A stretch of 64,000 nt of DNA from Comamonadaceae bacterium G21597-S1 (GTDB lineage: Bacteria > Pseudomonadota > Gammaproteobacteria > Burkholderiales > Burkholderiaceae_C): contig JAPWHR010000006.1 in the NCBI GenBank assembly GCA_027214345.1, positions 248,001 to 312,000 of the forward strand. Direction: 5' to 3'. Of this stretch, positions 27,223-35,492 are shown in pieces (position 1 is the first letter of the stretch; every line of letters starts with the position of its first letter). The translations under genes and the position numbers were made by a program. The notes below the pieces were generated by a model, which saw only the letters and a program-made list of their open reading frames with translations, was not told the DNA's origin and did no database searches.

Positions 27223-27240
27223 CTAGTCAAGACTAGTCAA
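27223..27240. promoter_or_regulatory. Candidate GntR-type operator upstream of the Bug receptor
   Basis: The 14-base palindrome CTAGTC-AA-GACTAG, followed at once by a second copy of the CTAGTCAA unit (period 10), lies about 145 bases upstream of the receptor start. It stands out in the GC-rich surroundings. TAGT-N4-ACTA resembles the T-N-G-T/A-C-N-A half-sites of FadR-subfamily GntR regulators. A CATAAT/TAATGA box follows on the minus strand, but no -35 at standard spacing is convincing. Confidence 0.5.
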
Positions 27241-27299
27241 TCGACGGCGAAATTGCGGCCGCACGCGGGCGCGGCCAGGTGCCGGTTCGCGGGACCGCC

Positions 27300-28511
27300 T
27301 CACGCGGGGCCGGCAGGGCCCTCCGTCGGAGCCAGCCAGGCCTGCGCCAGCTTCACCCAATACGTCGCCCCGGTCGACAACACCGCATCGTTGAAGTCGT
27401 AACCCGCGTTGTGCACCATGCAGCCACCCTGCGAGCCGATGCCGTTGCCGATGTTGACGTAGCAGCCGGGCACCCGTTCCAGGAAAAAGGCGAAGTCCTC
27501 GCTGGCACTGACCGGTTCGGCCGCCGCGTTCAGCCCCTCGTCGCCCAGCCAGTCGCGGATCACCTGCTGGCAGAACGCGGTCTCGGCCGGGTGGTTGTTC
27601 AACACCGGGTAACGGCGGATGTAGTTCACGTCTGCCGTGGCACCGAACACCGCAGCCTGGGTCTGCGCGATCTCGGTGATCCGCTTTTCCAGCAGGTCGC
27701 GCACGTCGGGGCGAAAGGCGCGCACCGTCAGGCGCAACTCGGCGACGCCGGGGATGACGTTGGGCGCGTCGCCGGCGATGAAGGCACCGACCGAGATGAT
27801 GCCGGTATGCAGTGGGTTGACGTTGCGCGAGACGATGGTTTGCAAGGCCATCACGATGGCGGACGCGGCCACCACGGTGTCGGCCGCATGGTGGGGCATG
27901 GCGCCGTGGCCGCCGGTGCCGCGCACGTGGATGATGCAGGTGTCGCCGCTGGCCATGGCATATCCCGGCACGGCCGCGAACTGGCCGGCGGCCAGGCCGG
28001 GCATGTTGTGCATGCCGAACATCGCATCGCAGGGGAACAGCTCCAGGAAGCCGTCCTCCAGCATCTTGCGTGCGCCGGCCAGGCCTTCCTCGGCCGGCTG
28101 GAACACCAGGTGCAGGATGCCGTCGAAGTTGCGCGTGGCCGCCAGGTGGCGCGCGGCCGACAACAACATCGCGGCGTGGCCGTCGTGGCCGCAGGCGTGC
28201 ATCTTGCCGAACACCTTGCTGGCCCAGGGTTTGCCGCTGGTCTCTTCGATCGGCAACGCGTCCATGTCGGCACGCAGGCCGATGCGCCGCTCGCTGGTGC
28301 CGGCCCGCAGTGTGCCAACGACGCCGGTTCCGCCCAGGCCGCGGTGCACCTCGTAACCCCAGCGCTGCAGCCGCTCGGCCACCAGGTCGGCGGTGGCGAA
28401 CTCCTCATAGGCCATCTCCGGGTTGGCATGGATCTGGCGGCGAATGTCCACCATCTCGGCTTCGTGGGCACGGATCTCGTCCAGTGCGGGCAAGGCCAGG
28501 GGTGCGTTCAT
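27300..28511 (-). CDS. M20-family amidohydrolase (hippurate hydrolase/aminoacylase type)
   Basis: A 403-residue dinuclear-metal amidohydrolase. It shows RRQIHANPEMAYEE, GLRADMDALPIEE, the metal ligands in HACGHDGHAAMLL (His105-x-Cys107-x-His109), and QPAEEGLAGA carrying the catalytic and metal Glu pair. The Cys ligand is typical of hippuricase/IAA-amino-acid hydrolase members, which cleave N-acyl or N-aryl amino acids. The ATG with GAGGAG nine bases upstream (MNAPLALP) was chosen over one 36 bases earlier. The Bug receptor gene follows on the same strand. Confidence 0.93.
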   Translation of the reverse strand: MNAPLALPALDEIRAHEAEMVDIRRQIHANPEMAYEEFATADLVAERLQRWGYEVHRGLGGTGVVGTLRAGTSERRIGLRADMDALPIEETSGKPWASKVFGKMHACGHDGHAAMLLSAARHLAATRNFDGILHLVFQPAEEGLAGARKMLEDGFLELFPCDAMFGMHNMPGLAAGQFAAVPGYAMASGDTCIIHVRGTGGHGAMPHHAADTVVAASAIVMALQTIVSRNVNPLHTGIISVGAFIAGDAPNVIPGVAELRLTVRAFRPDVRDLLEKRITEIAQTQAAVFGATADVNYIRRYPVLNNHPAETAFCQQVIRDWLGDEGLNAAAEPVSASEDFAFFLERVPGCYVNIGNGIGSQGGCMVHNAGYDFNDAVLSTGATYWVKLAQAWLAPTEGPAGPA

Positions 28512-28671
28512 GGCGGCGATCTCCTCAAAAAGCCGATTCTGCCCCATGAGCGCCGGCGAACGGCCGTGCGAAAGCCGACTCTCCTACACGCGCAAGGCGT
28601 CTCCGACACCTGCGCAACGCGCCATCCGGCGGTGTCGATCCGGCGGCGATCTTCGTAGGCTAGGAGCACTG

Positions 28672-28689
28672 GTCGGCGTCGACGCCGAC
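28672..28689. repeat. 18-base perfect palindrome in a divergent promoter region
   Basis: GTCGGCGTC-GACGCCGAC is a perfect 9+9 palindrome without spacer, about 40 bases before the start of the zinc-ribbon membrane protein gene. Its position fits an operator or a 5' leader hairpin for that gene. Confidence 0.5.
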
Positions 28690-28727
28690 ACCGTCACATT
28701 CACCCTGCACGAAGAAAGGTCCTGATC

Positions 28728-29270
28728 ATGGCAATCGCCCGATGGCACAACGAGGCGCAGGCACAACGGCATGATCGTGACCAGGGTCACGACGGCGTTG
28801 CCGCGCGGCCCGATCGTTCACTCAGCGGTGCTGCCCATGCGGCAACTGCACGGCCGGTCGTCGGCTGTCCGAGTTGCGGAGCGCCGACCATCCGTATCTG
28901 GCGACGACCGTCGGACCGTTTGCTGAGCGTTTTCGTGCCGGTCAGCCGCCACCGCTGCGAGTCCCATGACTGCCGCTGGGAGGGCAACGTCCGGTCCGTC
29001 CGCAGCAAGCGCTCCGGTGCCGCGGGGCGCAACCGGGCAGACGAAGGCCGCGTCGCGAGCGCGGTGCCCGCCTGGTTCATCGTGCACATGGTGTTGGTGG
29101 TCGTGGGCATCGTGTTCGTGTTCAGCGCGGCCCACCTCGACTGGATCCGTGCGCCTGCGCAGGACACGGACAATTTCATCGCAGGAGCCGACCGAACCGT
29201 GTTCAACCGGCTGCCGGTGCAGAAACCCGATTCCGCAGCGCCCGGGACCGACACCGTGATCACGCCCTGA
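28728..29270 (+). CDS. Hypothetical zinc-ribbon, single-pass membrane protein
   Basis: A 180-residue protein I do not recognise. Residues 1-42 are hydrophilic and His/Arg-rich. A probable zinc ribbon follows: Cys47-Pro-Ser-Cys50, then Cys77 and Cys82 with His80 between them. Residues 91-112 are basic and 113-135 form one hydrophobic helix (VPAWFIVHMVLVVVGIVFVF). About 45 polar residues end the chain. This suggests an inner-membrane protein with a cytosolic metal-binding or nucleic-acid-binding head. AAAGG precedes the ATG. It is a lone gene with an 18-base palindrome before it and a strong terminator after it, which supports genuine expression. Confidence 0.72.
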   Translation: MAIARWHNEAQAQRHDRDQGHDGVAARPDRSLSGAAHAATARPVVGCPSCGAPTIRIWRRPSDRLLSVFVPVSRHRCESHDCRWEGNVRSVRSKRSGAAGRNRADEGRVASAVPAWFIVHMVLVVVGIVFVFSAAHLDWIRAPAQDTDNFIAGADRTVFNRLPVQKPDSAAPGTDTVITP

Positions 29271-29302
29271 GCGGGATCACCAGCGGCAGCAATGCCGGCG
29301 CC

Positions 29303-29345
29303 CACGAAAAACCCCGCCGGTTGCCGGCCGGCGGGGTTTTTCGTG
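29303..29345. terminator. Bidirectional intrinsic terminator
   Basis: A perfect 18-base inverted repeat with a 7-base loop; each arm combines a GC-rich core (CCCCGCCGG) with AAAAA/TTTTT, so a T-run follows the hairpin core in both directions. It sits between the convergent zinc-ribbon and glycine-zipper genes and can end both transcripts. Confidence 0.92.
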
Positions 29346-29387
29346 GTGCAGGCAGCCGCCCCGATCGGGCTCGGGACGATGCCGTCG

Positions 29388-29873
29388 TCAATAACGTACT
29401 GCGGTACCGTTCTGCACAACGACGCGGTCTCCAACCCGGAGGTCCGCGCCCGGCTCCTGCGTCACGGACACGTTGCCACCGTTGTACAGCCGCACCCCTA
29501 TGCGCATCAGGTCGTCGGGCCGCTGATTGCGTTTCTGGATCTCGTTTCCGGCATAGGCGCCGCCAGCGGCGCCCAGTACCGTTGCCGCGGTCCGGCCGCT
29601 GCCGCCGCCGACCTGGTTGCCCAGGACGCCGCCGATCACGGCACCCGCGATGGCGCCTGCGCCGACGCCGCTCCGGGTTTCTCCTTGCACCAGCTCGATG
29701 GACTGGACAACGCCGTATCGGGCATTGGCGGTGTTGCCGGTGCCGGCCGGTTGCGAGGTGGCCGGATAGGTGGGGGTCGAGGCCGTCTGATTCGGCTGCG
29801 TGCTGCAGGCGCCGAGGGCCAGCACGGCGGCTGCGACTGCGGCAACGGACACGGAACGGGTTGTGGTCATCAT
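29388..29873 (-). CDS. Glycine-zipper outer-membrane lipoprotein (SlyB/PcpA-like)
   Basis: A 161-residue lipoprotein. A short signal peptide ends in the lipobox LGAC with Cys23 as the lipidation site. After a Thr/Pro/Gln-rich linker comes a glycine zipper 2TM region (about residues 72-115) with repeated small-residue spacing in GAIAGAVIGGVLGNQVGGG and GAAGGAYAGNEIQ. The C-terminal 45 residues form a beta-rich part (DLRVGDRVVVQNG). Such proteins span or sit in the outer membrane and affect envelope integrity. The first of two adjacent ATG codons lies behind GGGAG. Confidence 0.9.
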   Translation of the reverse strand: MMTTTRSVSVAAVAAAVLALGACSTQPNQTASTPTYPATSQPAGTGNTANARYGVVQSIELVQGETRSGVGAGAIAGAVIGGVLGNQVGGGSGRTAATVLGAAGGAYAGNEIQKRNQRPDDLMRIGVRLYNGGNVSVTQEPGADLRVGDRVVVQNGTAVRY

Positions 29874-30055
29874 CGTGGTTCTCCCAGGTCGCGGGCCCTG
29901 TCGGCCCAGATGTTGAATTGGCACCGTTCATTCTGGGCATCGGGCCTGGACCTGACCATGGGGCGTGACGCCGACTGCGTGTCGGACAGCAGCGCTGCAG
30001 GGCTGGCGTCGCGTCCGACAACCACGAACCCGTCGAGCGCGACCGGGCGATCGGA

Positions 30056-30820
30056 TCAGATCGCGATCGTCATGCCGCCGTCGGCCACCAGCGTCTGCCC
30101 GGTGATGAAGGCCGAGGCGTCGCTGGCCAGGAAGACCGCCGCGCCGGCGAGGTCCTGCGGCGTGCCCCAGCGTTTCATCGGGGTCCGGTTGCGGATCCAC
30201 TCGTAACGCGCAGGGTCGGCGCGAAAGGTGGTGTTGATGTCGGTGGCCATGTAGCCGGGCGCGATCGCATTGACGGTGACACCCTTGGCCGCCAGTTCCA
30301 CCGCCATGCCGCGGGTCAGCCCTTCGAGCCCGGCCTTGGCCGTGATGTAGGCGGTGTTGGTGCCGCGGCTGATGCGGGCGTTGACCGATGAGATCATCAC
30401 GATGCGGCCCCAGCCGCGCGCCACCATGCCGGCCGCGGCCTTGCGCGACAGGCGGAAACACGCGTCCAGCGCCGAATCGAGCGTGCGGCGCCAGTCTTCG
30501 TCGCTGGTGTCCAGAAAATCGCCGCTGGCGCTGGATACGGCGTTGTTGATCAGGATGTCGAGGTGCCCGTGTGTATCGGTGATTGCGTCGATGGCGGCAT
30601 CCGCGTCGGTGCGCTGGCAGACGTCGAAGGCGGCGATGCTGGCTTGTCCGCCGGCATCGGTGATTTCCTTCTGGCGTGCCTGCAGCAGTTCGCGGTTGCG
30701 GCCGTTGAGCACCACGTGTGCACCGGCCTGCGCCAGTCCGAGCGCCATGCCGGCGCCGAGGCCGCGCGATGAGCCGGTGATCAGCGCGACGCGGCCTTGT
30801 AATGAAAACGGGTTGCTCAT
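30056..30820 (-). CDS. SDR oxidoreductase, gluconate 5-dehydrogenase-like
   Basis: A 254-residue short-chain dehydrogenase. It shows the cofactor motif TGSSRGLG (15-22), NNA at 92-94, the catalytic Ser144/145 in VMISSVNA and Tyr158-x3-Lys162 in AYITAK. The chain is closest in style to gluconate/idonate 5-dehydrogenases and 2-deoxy-gluconate dehydrogenases. It ends the minus-strand arm of the GntR divergon, so oxidation or reduction of a keto-sugar acid is likely. GGAGG precedes the ATG. Confidence 0.92.
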   Translation of the reverse strand: MSNPFSLQGRVALITGSSRGLGAGMALGLAQAGAHVVLNGRNRELLQARQKEITDAGGQASIAAFDVCQRTDADAAIDAITDTHGHLDILINNAVSSASGDFLDTSDEDWRRTLDSALDACFRLSRKAAAGMVARGWGRIVMISSVNARISRGTNTAYITAKAGLEGLTRGMAVELAAKGVTVNAIAPGYMATDINTTFRADPARYEWIRNRTPMKRWGTPQDLAGAAVFLASDASAFITGQTLVADGGMTIAI

Positions 30821-30893
30821 GGGGCGTGTTCCTCCTGTTGGTCCGTCGGGTGATCGGTCGTGCCGGCGTGTCGTGGCGATCGCGGGTGCTTCG

Positions 30894-31715
30894 TCAGCCG
30901 CCCATGAACAGGCCCCCGGTGACCAGCACCGCTTCGCCGGTGATGAAGCTGGCGGCGTCGCTGCACAGGAAGGCGATCAGGCTGGCGACTTCCTCCGGCC
31001 GGCCCAGGCGCGCCAGCGGCGTGTTGCGGATGACCTCGTCGGCGCCGGTGGCGAGTTTGCGCGCCACCATCGGCGAGTCGATGACGCCGGGCGACACCGC
31101 GTTGACACGCACACGCGGCCCTAGTTCGCGCGCCAGCGTGCGGGTCAGCGACACCAGCGCACCCTTGGTGGCACCGTAGTGGGCGTGTTCCACGCTGCCG
31201 CCGGTATGGCCGGACATCGACGACAACAACACGATGGAGCCGCCGTCGGCGAGATGGTCGATGGCGCTGCGCACCAGATGGAACACGCCGTTGAGGTTGA
31301 CCGTGATCGTGTGCTCCCATTGTGCGGCGGTCATGCCATCCACGCGCTGGTCTTCATAGATGGCCGCGGCCGGCACCAGGTAGTCGAGCCGGCCGAATCG
31401 ATGGACGCAGGCATCGACCAGGGCCTGCGCATCGGCGGCGACGGCGGCGTCGTAGCCCATCGACAGGGTGCGCGGATCGTCGGCGTCGTCGATGTCGCGC
31501 GCCACGGCCTCGGCCGCGTCGGCCCGGATGTCGCCCAGCATCACGGATGCGCCACTGCGCCGGAACAGCGCGGCCGTCGCGCGACCGATGCCGCTGGCCG
31601 CGCCGGTGACCAGCACCACACGAGCGCTGAAGTCGAAACGGGCTTGCGCCAGGCCGGTATCGGGCGTTCGCGTGGTGCTAGTCGTGCCGTGTTTGTCGGG
31701 AGCCGCTGCCGCCAT
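30894..31715 (-). CDS. SDR oxidoreductase
   Basis: A 273-residue short-chain dehydrogenase with a 28-residue polar N-terminal lead before the Rossmann core. It has TGAASGIG at 37-44, catalytic Ser in LLSSMSG (about 165-166) and Tyr180-x3-Lys184. The usual NNAG structural motif is replaced by PAAAIY, an unusual version. It lies between the first enolase-superfamily gene and the other SDR, all on one strand and spaced by 29 and 73 bases, consistent with one transcript. The substrate is probably a product of the dehydratase-like enzyme. Confidence 0.9.
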   Translation of the reverse strand: MAAAAPDKHGTTSTTRTPDTGLAQARFDFSARVVLVTGAASGIGRATAALFRRSGASVMLGDIRADAAEAVARDIDDADDPRTLSMGYDAAVAADAQALVDACVHRFGRLDYLVPAAAIYEDQRVDGMTAAQWEHTITVNLNGVFHLVRSAIDHLADGGSIVLLSSMSGHTGGSVEHAHYGATKGALVSLTRTLARELGPRVRVNAVSPGVIDSPMVARKLATGADEVIRNTPLARLGRPEEVASLIAFLCSDAASFITGEAVLVTGGLFMGG

Positions 31716-31744
31716 GGATCGTGTCCTGCGTCGCGCGGTTGGAT

Positions 31745-32926
31745 TCAGCCGGCGAACAGCGGCGCGGCGTCGCTGCAATAACGCGCGACCTTGTCCCGGT
31801 CCAGTTCGACGCCCAGGCCGGGCAGGTCGGGGATGTTCAGGAAGCCATCGCCGTCCAGTGCGAAGGGTTGCTGCAGGATGCCGTCCACGTACGGGCTGCC
31901 GCCGATGTATTCGACCAGGTCGGAATCGGGGATGGCGCTGGCCAGCTGCAGGTCGGCGGCCAGGCCGAGCGCGGTGTTCCAGCCGTGGCCGATGTACTGG
32001 ATGCCGAAGTCGTGTGCCGTCCAGGCGATGCGACGCTGTTCGCTGATGCCGCCGACCTTGGTCACGTCGGGTTGCACGATGTCGAACGCGCCGCGTACCA
32101 GCCAGGGCAGGAAGGTCTGGCGCCGGGTCAGCACCTCGCCGCCGGCGATCTTGACCGGGCTGGCGCGGCGCAACGTGCAGAAGTCGTCGATGGCGTCGGG
32201 CCGCAGCGCCTCCTCGAACCAGCCCACGTCGTATTCGGCCAGCATGTCGGCGGTGCGCAGCGCCCACTTCAGGCCGTGGGGCCAGTAGGCGTCGCTGGCG
32301 CCGGCGTCGACCATCAGCTTCGCGTCGGGCCCGGCGGCGTCGCGCGCGGCCCGCACAATGGCGGCGTCGAGCTTGTGGTCCATGGCGCGGCCGAACGGTC
32401 CCCAGCCGATCTTGAAGGCCGTGAATCCCAGCTGGCGGTAGGTCGTGATGACGTCGAACATCTCCTTGGGTTGTTCCATCAGCAGCGAGCAATAAGGCTG
32501 TACACGCTGGCGGTAACTGCCGCCCAGCAAGCGGCCCACCGGCAGCCCGGTGGCCTTGCCCAGGATGTCCCAGAGCGCAATGTCGATGCCGCTGATGGCA
32601 TGGGTCAGGCTGCCGCCGCGGCCCATCCAGAACGTGTTCTGGTGCATCTTCTCGCTGACGCGCTCCGGCTCGAGGGCGTTTTCACCGAGGAACAGCGGCT
32701 CGAGCACCTTGAGTGCAGCCTGCACCAGGCGCCCGTCGGTGAACACGCTGCCGTAGCCGGTGATGCCGGCGTCGGTGTGCACCGCGATCAGCGCATGGAT
32801 GGAGTCTTCCGGCTTGATCTCGGCCGACCATCCGCCCTTGGGGCTTTCGCCGGTCAACGCGACGCTGCTGATGGCGCGGATCTTGACGGCCGGCAAACGC
32901 GCGGCGGGCATCGGGGGTGAAGCCAT
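31745..32926 (-). CDS. Enolase-superfamily (mandelate racemase/MLE) enzyme 1
   Basis: A 393-residue enolase-superfamily protein, probably an acid-sugar dehydratase or racemase. Metal ligands fit Asp207 (LMVDAG), Glu239 (WFEE) and Glu264 (GGE). The base pair fits Asp287 (IVQPD) and His314 (GHGWN), with Glu339 behind. On the other face only one lysine remains: the K-x-K motif reads A-F-K (Ala170, Lys172) in FKIGWGPFG. It follows the GntR gene on the minus strand and precedes two SDR genes. A second enzyme with the same FGWGP-type block closes the opposite arm of the divergon. GAGGA precedes the ATG. Confidence 0.9.
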   Translation of the reverse strand: MASPPMPAARLPAVKIRAISSVALTGESPKGGWSAEIKPEDSIHALIAVHTDAGITGYGSVFTDGRLVQAALKVLEPLFLGENALEPERVSEKMHQNTFWMGRGGSLTHAISGIDIALWDILGKATGLPVGRLLGGSYRQRVQPYCSLLMEQPKEMFDVITTYRQLGFTAFKIGWGPFGRAMDHKLDAAIVRAARDAAGPDAKLMVDAGASDAYWPHGLKWALRTADMLAEYDVGWFEEALRPDAIDDFCTLRRASPVKIAGGEVLTRRQTFLPWLVRGAFDIVQPDVTKVGGISEQRRIAWTAHDFGIQYIGHGWNTALGLAADLQLASAIPDSDLVEYIGGSPYVDGILQQPFALDGDGFLNIPDLPGLGVELDRDKVARYCSDAAPLFAG

Positions 32927-32935
32927 GGTGTGTCC

Positions 32936-33697
32936 TCAGGGTGTGGGTGCATGGCGCCGCGTCTCGGCGCGGCGTTCGGCGATGACTTTCTCCAGGTCGA
33001 CCTTGTGGATCTCGACGTCGATGTGGTCGCTGATGGCGCGCGCCATGTCGGCGACCTTGCCGGAACGGAATACGCGGATCAGTTCCCAGTGTTCCTCGAC
33101 GATGGCCGGCATCGGCTTGCCCAGCGCGGACAGGCCGAAGATGATGGTCATCTGGCGCGCCAGCATTTCCCACATGTCGCTGAGCACGGCGTTGCCGGCG
33201 TAGCTGCACAGGGTGCGGTGGAAGGTGGTGTCGGCCATGGCGAACCCGAAGACGTCGTTGCGCGCCGCCATCGCCTCCATCTCGTGCACGATGCCTTCGA
33301 GTTCGAGCAGGTGCGGGCCGTCGTTGAGCTTGAGCCGGATCGCGCGCGTGGCCGCCGTGGTCTCGAGCGCGACGCGGACCTCGATCAGCTGGTCGATGCG
33401 TTCGTGCGTCACCGGCGTCAGGCGGATGCCCTTGTAGGGTTCGTTGACGACGATGCCCTGGCTCTCGAGCACCCGCAACGCTTCGCGTACCGGTACGCGG
33501 CTCACGCCGAGTTGCTCGGCCAGGTCGGCCTCGATGATGCGGTCGCCGGGCAGGATCAGGCCTTCCGAGGCGCCGGCCACCAGGGCGTCGATGACCTGGT
33601 GCACCAGGGTGCGGGGCTGCAGCTTGATGAAGGCCTGGGGCGAGGCGTGTACCGCCGGGTTCACCAGGTGCAATGCATTCATACGGTTTGTCGCCAT
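32936..33697 (-). CDS. GntR-family (FCD domain) regulator
   Basis: A 253-residue FadR-subfamily GntR protein. The N-terminal winged helix is in LILPGDRIIEADLAEQLGVSRVPVREALRVLESQGIV (about residues 47-83), followed by an all-helical FCD ligand domain with metal-site-like residues. It is the first gene of the minus arm and directly faces the ABC transporter genes, so it most likely represses both arms and is released by the imported acid. A second in-frame ATG five codons later is an alternative start. Confidence 0.94.
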   Translation of the reverse strand: MATNRMNALHLVNPAVHASPQAFIKLQPRTLVHQVIDALVAGASEGLILPGDRIIEADLAEQLGVSRVPVREALRVLESQGIVVNEPYKGIRLTPVTHERIDQLIEVRVALETTAATRAIRLKLNDGPHLLELEGIVHEMEAMAARNDVFGFAMADTTFHRTLCSYAGNAVLSDMWEMLARQMTIIFGLSALGKPMPAIVEEHWELIRVFRSGKVADMARAISDHIDVEIHKVDLEKVIAERRAETRRHAPTP

Positions 33698-33700
33698 GCG

Positions 33701-33728
33701 TTGATTGTATACAGTTATAAATTATGCT
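33701..33728 (+). promoter_or_regulatory. Divergon promoter with candidate GntR operator
   Basis: An AT-rich patch upstream of the ABC operon has TTGATT and TATGCT boxes separated by about 16 bases. The palindrome TGTATACA lies between them, so a GntR protein bound there would block the promoter. TTGTATACAG matches the short palindromes bound by FadR-type regulators. Positions are accurate to about one base. Confidence 0.5.
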
Positions 33729-33846
33729 ATTCTGAATTTGTGCGCCACAGCGGCATGACCCCGACGTTCTTCAGGCGATCCAGCACGATGGACGTATCAC
33801 GGCAACCCTACCCGCAGTGCGGGCCCAACCCAAGGAGAAGCGTTCC

Positions 33847-35373
33847 ATGAAACTGACATTCCTGCATCTGGCCCTGGCCACGGCATTGGCGATCGGGTCC
33901 GCGGCGCCGGCGCTGGCGCAAAAGAAGGGCGGCGACGTCGTGATCGCCCAGACCCAGGCGCCGCCATCGCTCGATCCGCATGCGACTTCGGCCCAGGCCG
34001 CGCGCAACGTCAACCTGCATGTGTTCGAGACCCTGTATGCACGCGACGAGAACGCCCGGCCTGTACCCGACCTGGCCACCGGCGTGACGGTCTCGCCCGA
34101 CGGATTGACCTACGTCTTCACCTTGCGCGACGGCGTGAAATTCCATAACGGCAAGACCATGGGTCCGGCCGATGTGGTGGCGTCGATCGAGCGTTACCGC
34201 AAGGGCGGCGCCTCGGCCAGCCTGATCGGCGCCATCGACAGCGTCAGCGCCAGCGGCGCCAACCAGGTCACGATGAAGCTCAAGTCGGTGCAGTCGACCT
34301 TCCTGGGCAATCTGTCGAGCCCGCGCGCGCCGATCGCCATCATGCCGGCCGAGGAAGCCGCCAAGGACATCGGCAAGGCCGCGTCCATCGGCACCGGCCC
34401 GTTCAGGTTCGTCGAATACAAGCCCGACAGCCATGTCAAGCTGTCGCGTTTCGACGACTACAAGCCGAATCCCGCCTACAAGGAGCGCGACGGTTTCGGC
34501 GGCGCCAAGATCGTCTATGTCGACAGCGTCACGTTCCGCTTCATGCCCGAGGCCGGCGCGCGCGACGCCGCACTGCAGAGCGGCCAGATCCACATGAACG
34601 AGGCCGGCGACGGGCCCACCGCCAAGCGGCTGGCCGGCAACCCGAACTTCCAGGTCATCAAGGCCTTGCCGTTCGCGGTGCAGGTGCTCAAGTTCAACCA
34701 TGCCCTGCCACCGGGCAACGACCTCAACTTCCGGCGCGCCGTGACGCTGGGGATCGACGCCGAGGAGATCATGGGCACGGCCTTCCCGGACATCTACCGC
34801 ATGGACCAGAGCTGGGTCTATGGCGGGTCCGTGTACCACACCAACCGGCCGCTACTCAAGCAGGACCTGGCCGCGGCCAAGGCCAGCCTGGCCAAGTCGA
34901 GCTACAAGGGCGAGAAGTTGACCTTCATCGTCGACAACACACGGCCCAACGTGGACGCGGCCACGGTGTTCCAGCAACAGATGGCGCAGATCGGCGTGAA
35001 CGTGGAACTCAAGGTCTCCGACTGGCCCACCGCCTCGGGCATCGGCCTCAAGAGCGACCAGGGCTGGAACTTCTGGACCCACGGCTTCGGCATCGAGCCC
35101 TTCGAAGGCCCGGTCTCGGCGATGTCGCACTGGACCAAGGGCCAGGGGCAACGGGTCGCCGATCCGATGATCGACGCCTGGTTCGACAAGATCAACAGCG
35201 AGATGAACGTCGACGCGCAGAAGAAGATCTTCGCCGACTTCGAGCAGCGCATGGTCGACCAGGCGATCGCGTTGAACCTGGGCAACTACGGCCTGTTCCA
35301 GATCGCCTCGACCAAGCTGAAGAACTTCAAGGCCTATCGCATCCCGCGCATGTGGGGCGTGTGGCTCGAATAA
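33847..35373 (+). CDS. Family 5 ABC substrate-binding protein (Opp/Dpp type)
   Basis: A 508-residue periplasmic receptor with a signal peptide cleaved after APALAQ. SBP_bac_5 features include SLDPHATSAQAARNV, the LYARDENARPVPDLA segment and SPDGLTYVFTLRDGVKFHNG. Family members bind peptides but also nickel, opines and acidic sugar oligomers. It heads the plus arm of the divergon and is followed by two permeases and two ATPases. A strong AAGGAG site precedes the ATG. The 119-base gap before the permease holds a hairpin, a common means of making more receptor than membrane parts. Confidence 0.94.
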   Translation: MKLTFLHLALATALAIGSAAPALAQKKGGDVVIAQTQAPPSLDPHATSAQAARNVNLHVFETLYARDENARPVPDLATGVTVSPDGLTYVFTLRDGVKFHNGKTMGPADVVASIERYRKGGASASLIGAIDSVSASGANQVTMKLKSVQSTFLGNLSSPRAPIAIMPAEEAAKDIGKAASIGTGPFRFVEYKPDSHVKLSRFDDYKPNPAYKERDGFGGAKIVYVDSVTFRFMPEAGARDAALQSGQIHMNEAGDGPTAKRLAGNPNFQVIKALPFAVQVLKFNHALPPGNDLNFRRAVTLGIDAEEIMGTAFPDIYRMDQSWVYGGSVYHTNRPLLKQDLAAAKASLAKSSYKGEKLTFIVDNTRPNVDAATVFQQQMAQIGVNVELKVSDWPTASGIGLKSDQGWNFWTHGFGIEPFEGPVSAMSHWTKGQGQRVADPMIDAWFDKINSEMNVDAQKKIFADFEQRMVDQAIALNLGNYGLFQIASTKLKNFKAYRIPRMWGVWLE

Positions 35374-35409
35374 GTCGGTCGCCCGCCACGACCGATGCCT
35401 GACGGTGTC

Positions 35410-35440
35410 CCGTGGTCGCCGCGCCCGCGCGCGGCCACGG
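35410..35440 (+). repeat. Hairpin between receptor and permease genes
   Basis: CCGTGG pairs with CCACGG across 19 mostly G/C bases that can add further imperfect pairs (CGCG core). There is no T-tract. Its position after a receptor gene suits mRNA stabilisation or partial attenuation. Confidence 0.4.
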
Positions 35441-35492
35441 CGGCATGTTGCCGCGTGTGCTGTGACCTGGCCTCCCGACCGACCACTGATCC

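Noticed and set aside
29303-29345. Inverted repeat considered as a mobile-element end
   Set aside because: The AAAAA/TTTTT flanks, GC core and position between convergent genes fit a bidirectional terminator; no transposase or target duplication is present.
34902-35285. Antisense small open frame under the ABC receptor gene
   Set aside because: No ribosome site and no similarity; typical GC-rich shadow.
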